Below, one piece after another: positions 61,422 to 64,000 of a DNA stretch of 64,000 nt; the first letter of the stretch is position 1, and each line of letters begins with the position of its first letter. This DNA is from Eimeria necatrix. Its lineage: Eukaryota > Apicomplexa > Conoidasida > Eucoccidiorida > Eimeriidae. Both the position numbers and the translations under genes were made by a program. The notes under the pieces are model-generated. The model was not told the DNA's origin and ran no database searches. It worked only from the letters and a program-made list of their open reading frames with translations. Where the stretch lies: contig NW_013651687.1 of NCBI RefSeq assembly GCF_000499385.1, forward strand, positions 78,885-142,884, written 5' to 3'.

Positions 61422-61500
61422 TTGGGGCAGCTGCGTGGGATGGAGACGCTGGGGCGCCCGTTGAGGGTGCAGCAGCAGCAGCAGCTGCTGCTGCTGTTGC

Positions 61501-61549
61501 TGCTACTGCTGCTAGGGGTAGTGCGGGTATTGCTGGCATAGTCTTTTGC

Positions 61550-61580
<31 letters not shown>

Positions 61581-61604
61581 AGGGGTAGTGTGGGTATTGC
61601 TGGC
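61501..61604. repeat. Two-copy 37-bp direct repeat, 67-bp period
   Basis: TGCTACTGCTGCTAGGGGTA followed by GTGYGGGTATTGCTGGC occurs at 61501-61537 and 61568-61604 with one difference, separated by a CTG run. It appears to be a recent local duplication. Confidence 0.85.
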
Positions 61605-61920
61605 GTGAACTTTTGCTGCTGCTGCTGCTGCTGCCTAGGGGAGATTTTGGTGCTGCTGCTGTCGCTGTGGCCGCTGCTGCTTTGGCTGTCGCTGCTGTTG
61701 CGTGTGCTGCTGCTGCCGCTTTCGTTGTGGCTGCTGCTGCGGCTGCTGCTGCTGCTGCTGCTGCTGAATGCTTTTTGCATTTTATTTTAAATTTGCTTAT
61801 GGCGCTGCTGTTGCTCTCGCAGCTGCTGCGCTCAAGTGCTTGCGTGGCTGCTTCCTTTTGCTGATTTTCTTTATTTGATTCTGCTTCTCCTTTTGCATTT
61901 CTGCTGCATCTTAGCCTCAG

Positions 61921-62010
61921 CATTTATTTATTTATTTTCTGTTTATTTTAATTTATTCTTTTTTAATTTTAATTTATTTCTAAAATAAAAGAAAACAGAA
62001 AATAAAATAG
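61921..62010. repeat. AT-rich inverted repeat within CTG-rich DNA
   Basis: TTATTTTCTGTTTATTTTA at 61932-61950 is largely complementary to TAAAAGAAAACAGAAAATAA at about 61986-62005. The two arms could form a hairpin with a loop of about 35 bases. The stretch is almost free of G and C, unlike its surroundings. Confidence 0.6.
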
Positions 62011-62117
62011 TTTCCGAAAATACGTCCAGGCGTATGCGGGGTTTTAACGGAAGGTTCCCGAAATATATCTTCAGTTCGGACAGCAATATGCAAGAGAGTA
62101 AGTTTTGCTGCTGCTGC

Positions 62118-62152
<35 letters not shown>

Positions 62153-62159
62153 TTGTTGT

Positions 62160-62191
<32 letters not shown>

Positions 62192-62260
62192 CTGCTGGCT
62201 GCGGCCGCTGCCGGTGCGCCTTCGTGTAGTGTGTGCTGCAGCTGCAACTGCTGCTGCTGC

Positions 62261-62340
62261 AAATGCTGCAGCAGCAAATGCTGCAGCAGCAAATGCTGCA
62301 GCAGCAAATGCTGCAGCAGCAAATGCTGCAGCAGCAAATG
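62261..62340. repeat. 15-bp minisatellite, five exact copies
   Basis: The unit AAATGCTGCAGCAGC is repeated without change from 62261 to 62335, plus a partial copy. It contains the PstI-type palindrome CTGCAG. Perfect identity implies recent expansion. Confidence 0.95.
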
Positions 62341-62954
62341 AAAAGTGTGGGGTCCTGTTCCGAAAGAAAACACAAATCCAAAAATCTTTTTCTTCGTTTT
62401 TGCCTGTAAACGCGTCAAACGCTTTTCAAGTGAAAACTACTTAATTGACGACATGAAGAAAAATCCGAAAATGCAAAAAATGAAATTCTCGAAAGGCTCA
62501 AAGACGCAGCAGCATTTTACAAAGTTGTCATCACAGAAGCCGTCAGACTCTCACGCTGCTGCTGCTGCTGCTGCTGCCGCTTTTGCTGCTGCTTTTGCTG
62601 CTGCTGCTGCTTTTGCTGATGCTTGTGCTGCTGCTTTTGCTGCTGCTGCTGCTTTGCTGATGCTTTTGCTGCTGCTTTTGGTGCTGCTGCTGCTTTTGCT
62701 GCTGCTGCTGTCGTGGGTTTTGCTGCTGCTACTGCCCCAGCTGCTATAGTTGCTGCTGCTACTCCTCCTGCTCCTACTGCTGTTTTTCGCTGCTGCTACT
62801 GCTCTTGTTGCCTTCTTTTGCTGCTGCTGCTGCTCCTGTTGCCGTGTTTTGCTGCTGCTCGTGTTGCTGTTCTTTGCTGCTGCTGCTGCTCGCGGCCTGG
62901 TGCTATTGGCGGTGGCCTGGCACCCGCTCCTGGTGCTGCTTGTGTGGCTGCTAC

Positions 62955-62988
<34 letters not shown>

Positions 62989-63123
62989 GCTCGTAGCAAA
63001 CAAAAGTGCAATCTTAGCAGTGGCTGGACAGATTAAATATTTTCCTCGATTGTCTTTTTGTGTTCTTTTGCACGAAATTCAGAAGATCATTTTGAGGGAC
63101 CCAAACGCCGAGGAGGACTAAAG

Positions 63124-63230
63124 GTTCAGCAGCTGCAGCAGCTGCAGCAGCAGCTGCAGCAGCTGCAGCAGCAGCTGCAGCAGCTGCAGCAGCAGCTGCT
63201 GCAGCTGCAGCAGCTGCAGCTGCAGTAGCA
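63124..63230. repeat. CAGCTG/CTGCAG palindromic repeat block
   Basis: Alternating CAGCAGCTGCAG words form a higher-order repeat of 15-18 bp. Each unit is self-complementary, so the block can fold on either strand. Confidence 0.8.
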
Positions 63231-63673
63231 GCAAGGGCTGCTGCAGCACAAGCCAGTGCGCCCGCAGCAGCACCAGTCGCTTGCTGCTGCTTCTGCTGCT
63301 GACTGCATACATCGTTTTTGGTAAAGACACAGCAGCAGTCTTATGTCTTTCTTATTAAAAGCACATACAGAGACGCAGCAACACAGCAGCAGCTGCTGTC
63401 ACAGCAGCAGCCGCTGCAGTTGCTGCGAAAGTATTTGCTGTTTGCGCAGCAGTTGCTGCCGCCGCTGCACCAGCTGCAGCAGCTGCAGCAGCTGTTGCGC
63501 AGCCGCTGCTGCAGCAGCTATGCGATTTAGAAAAGCTAATGTTCACGAGTGCTAAAACCAAGTAAACGCACTTCCGCGTGCTGCTGCTGCCGCTGCTGCA
63601 GCTGCTGCAGTGCTGCCGCTGCTGCAGCTGCTGCAGCTGCTGCCGCTGCGCAGCAGCAGCCGCTACTGCGCAA

Positions 63674-63931
63674 TTATGTTTTTTTGACGATTTGAATTAC
63701 ATCTTCGTCCGCCAGCTCGTGCCCTGCATGCAAAGCAGCAGCAGTTCCGCGAGGTGTCGAGACACCCCGACGTGCAGCAGCTGCAGCAGCAACTGCAGCA
63801 GCAGCAACAGCCGCAGCAAGAGCAGCAGCAGCAGCAGCAGCAATAGCACGCGCACCTAGCCCAACGTGCTGCGGCTGGTGCTTCGCACTAGCCCCCCAAA
63901 CAAAAGCAAACTTGAAGTCCTTTAGTAAATC
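63674..63931 (-). CDS. DRG1: DRG-family GTPase, last exon (partial, gene runs off the right edge)
   Basis: The exon begins after a TGCTTTCAG acceptor at 63931 and ends at a TAA at 63674. It encodes DLLKDFKFAFVWGASAKHQP, then QHVGLG, an alanine-rich block of about 50 residues, then HELADEDVIQIVKKT. In developmentally regulated GTP-binding proteins the C-terminal TGS domain reads I.EFKYALVWG.S.KH.PQ.VG..H.L.DEDVIQIVKK, so both halves match closely while an insertion splits the domain right after QHVG. DRG1 is a conserved ribosome-associated GTPase. The GTPase domain lies outside the window. DRG1 is favoured over DRG2 by the KH.PQ.VG wording. Confidence 0.88.
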   Translation of the reverse strand, partial: DLLKDFKFAFVWGASAKHQPQHVGLGARAIAAAAAAALAAAVAAAAVAAAAAARRGVSTPRGTAAALHAGHELADEDVIQIVKKT

Positions 63932-64000
63932 CTGAAAGCATGCATGCAGCAGCAACAGCGCTAGTATTACAAGCAGCTGCCTTCGCAGCAGCAGCAGCAG

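Larger units (their letters stand above)
60344..63673. other. Repeat-dominated region without a supported gene
   Basis: It holds CAG-rich sequence (60.6-61.2 kb), CTG-rich sequence (61.35-61.77 and 62.1-63.0 kb), an AT-rich island (61.87-62.1 kb), and CAGCTG-rich blocks (63.12-63.65 kb). Long ORFs occur in several frames on both strands, as expected of any CAG repeat, and none has an ATG plus a recognisable domain. A plus-strand segment at 63092-63121 following GAAATTCAG and ending in TAA (KIILRDPNAEED) could be a genuine last exon of something upstream, but I cannot place it. Confidence 0.5.

Noticed and set aside
60589..61464. Plus-strand 291-residue open frame with Gln, Ala and Ser tracts
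   Set aside because: The frame opens with TTG, its first ATG is at about 61325 near its end, and the non-repeat parts show no domain. CAG repeats keep several frames open by chance. It is described only as part of the repeat region.
62261..62340. Short regular repeats reminiscent of a CRISPR array
   Set aside because: Units are 15 bp, directly adjacent, without unique spacers, in a eukaryotic genome. It is a minisatellite.
1..64000. Transfer RNA, ribosomal RNA, viral or transposase genes
   Set aside because: I looked for cloverleaf-like segments, rRNA-like sequence and transposase, integrase or reverse-transcriptase motifs by eye and saw none I could support; a dedicated search could still find a tRNA.

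Overview
This is nuclear DNA of a coccidian apicomplexan, most probably an Eimeria species. Three things point that way. The right third is saturated with CAG/CTG trinucleotide repeats read as poly-Gln, poly-Ala and poly-Ser tracts inside otherwise conserved proteins. The left two thirds holds intron-rich genes with ordinary GT-AG splicing. The gene set is eukaryotic and includes a flagellar-axoneme gene, as expected of a parasite with flagellated male gametes. Species cannot be fixed from this sequence alone.

Left to right: a two-exon gene with a PEX16-like C-terminal half (277-2317, minus); a long multi-exon GBF1-type ARF guanine-nucleotide exchange factor with a Sec7 domain (5225-17056, plus); a CFAP74-like axonemal protein (about 18999-26123, plus); a PIWI/Argonaute-family protein (27075-33503, plus) whose slicer residues appear to be lost; the ribosome-biogenesis factor TSR2 in five small exons (35072-36320, plus); and a TPR plus tandem arginine-methyltransferase protein resembling PRMT9 (37837-45822, minus).

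At about 47.7 kb the character of the DNA changes abruptly. Two very large uninterrupted ORFs follow: a 2248-residue Gln-rich protein of unknown function (47693-54439, plus) and a transportin-3/importin-13-like nuclear import receptor (55943-60118, minus) padded with homopolymer tracts. Between them lies an imperfect minisatellite built on CTAGCTAG-type words. The last 3.5 kb is mostly CAG/CTG repeats with an AT-rich island, and the window ends inside the 3' exon of a DRG-type GTPase (63674-63931, minus), which carries an alanine-rich insertion in its TGS domain.

The genes do not form a pathway; they are housekeeping and cell-biological genes in independent units. The change at 47.7 kb fits the alternating repeat-poor and repeat-rich segments described for Eimeria tenella chromosome 1. 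The observations most worth following are the apparently slicer-dead PIWI protein, the degenerate PRMT9-like protein, the Sec7 insertion together with a full set of brefeldin-A-sensitivity residues, the insertion in DRG, and the rule that CAG repeats lie on the sense strand of each large gene in the repeat-rich segment.
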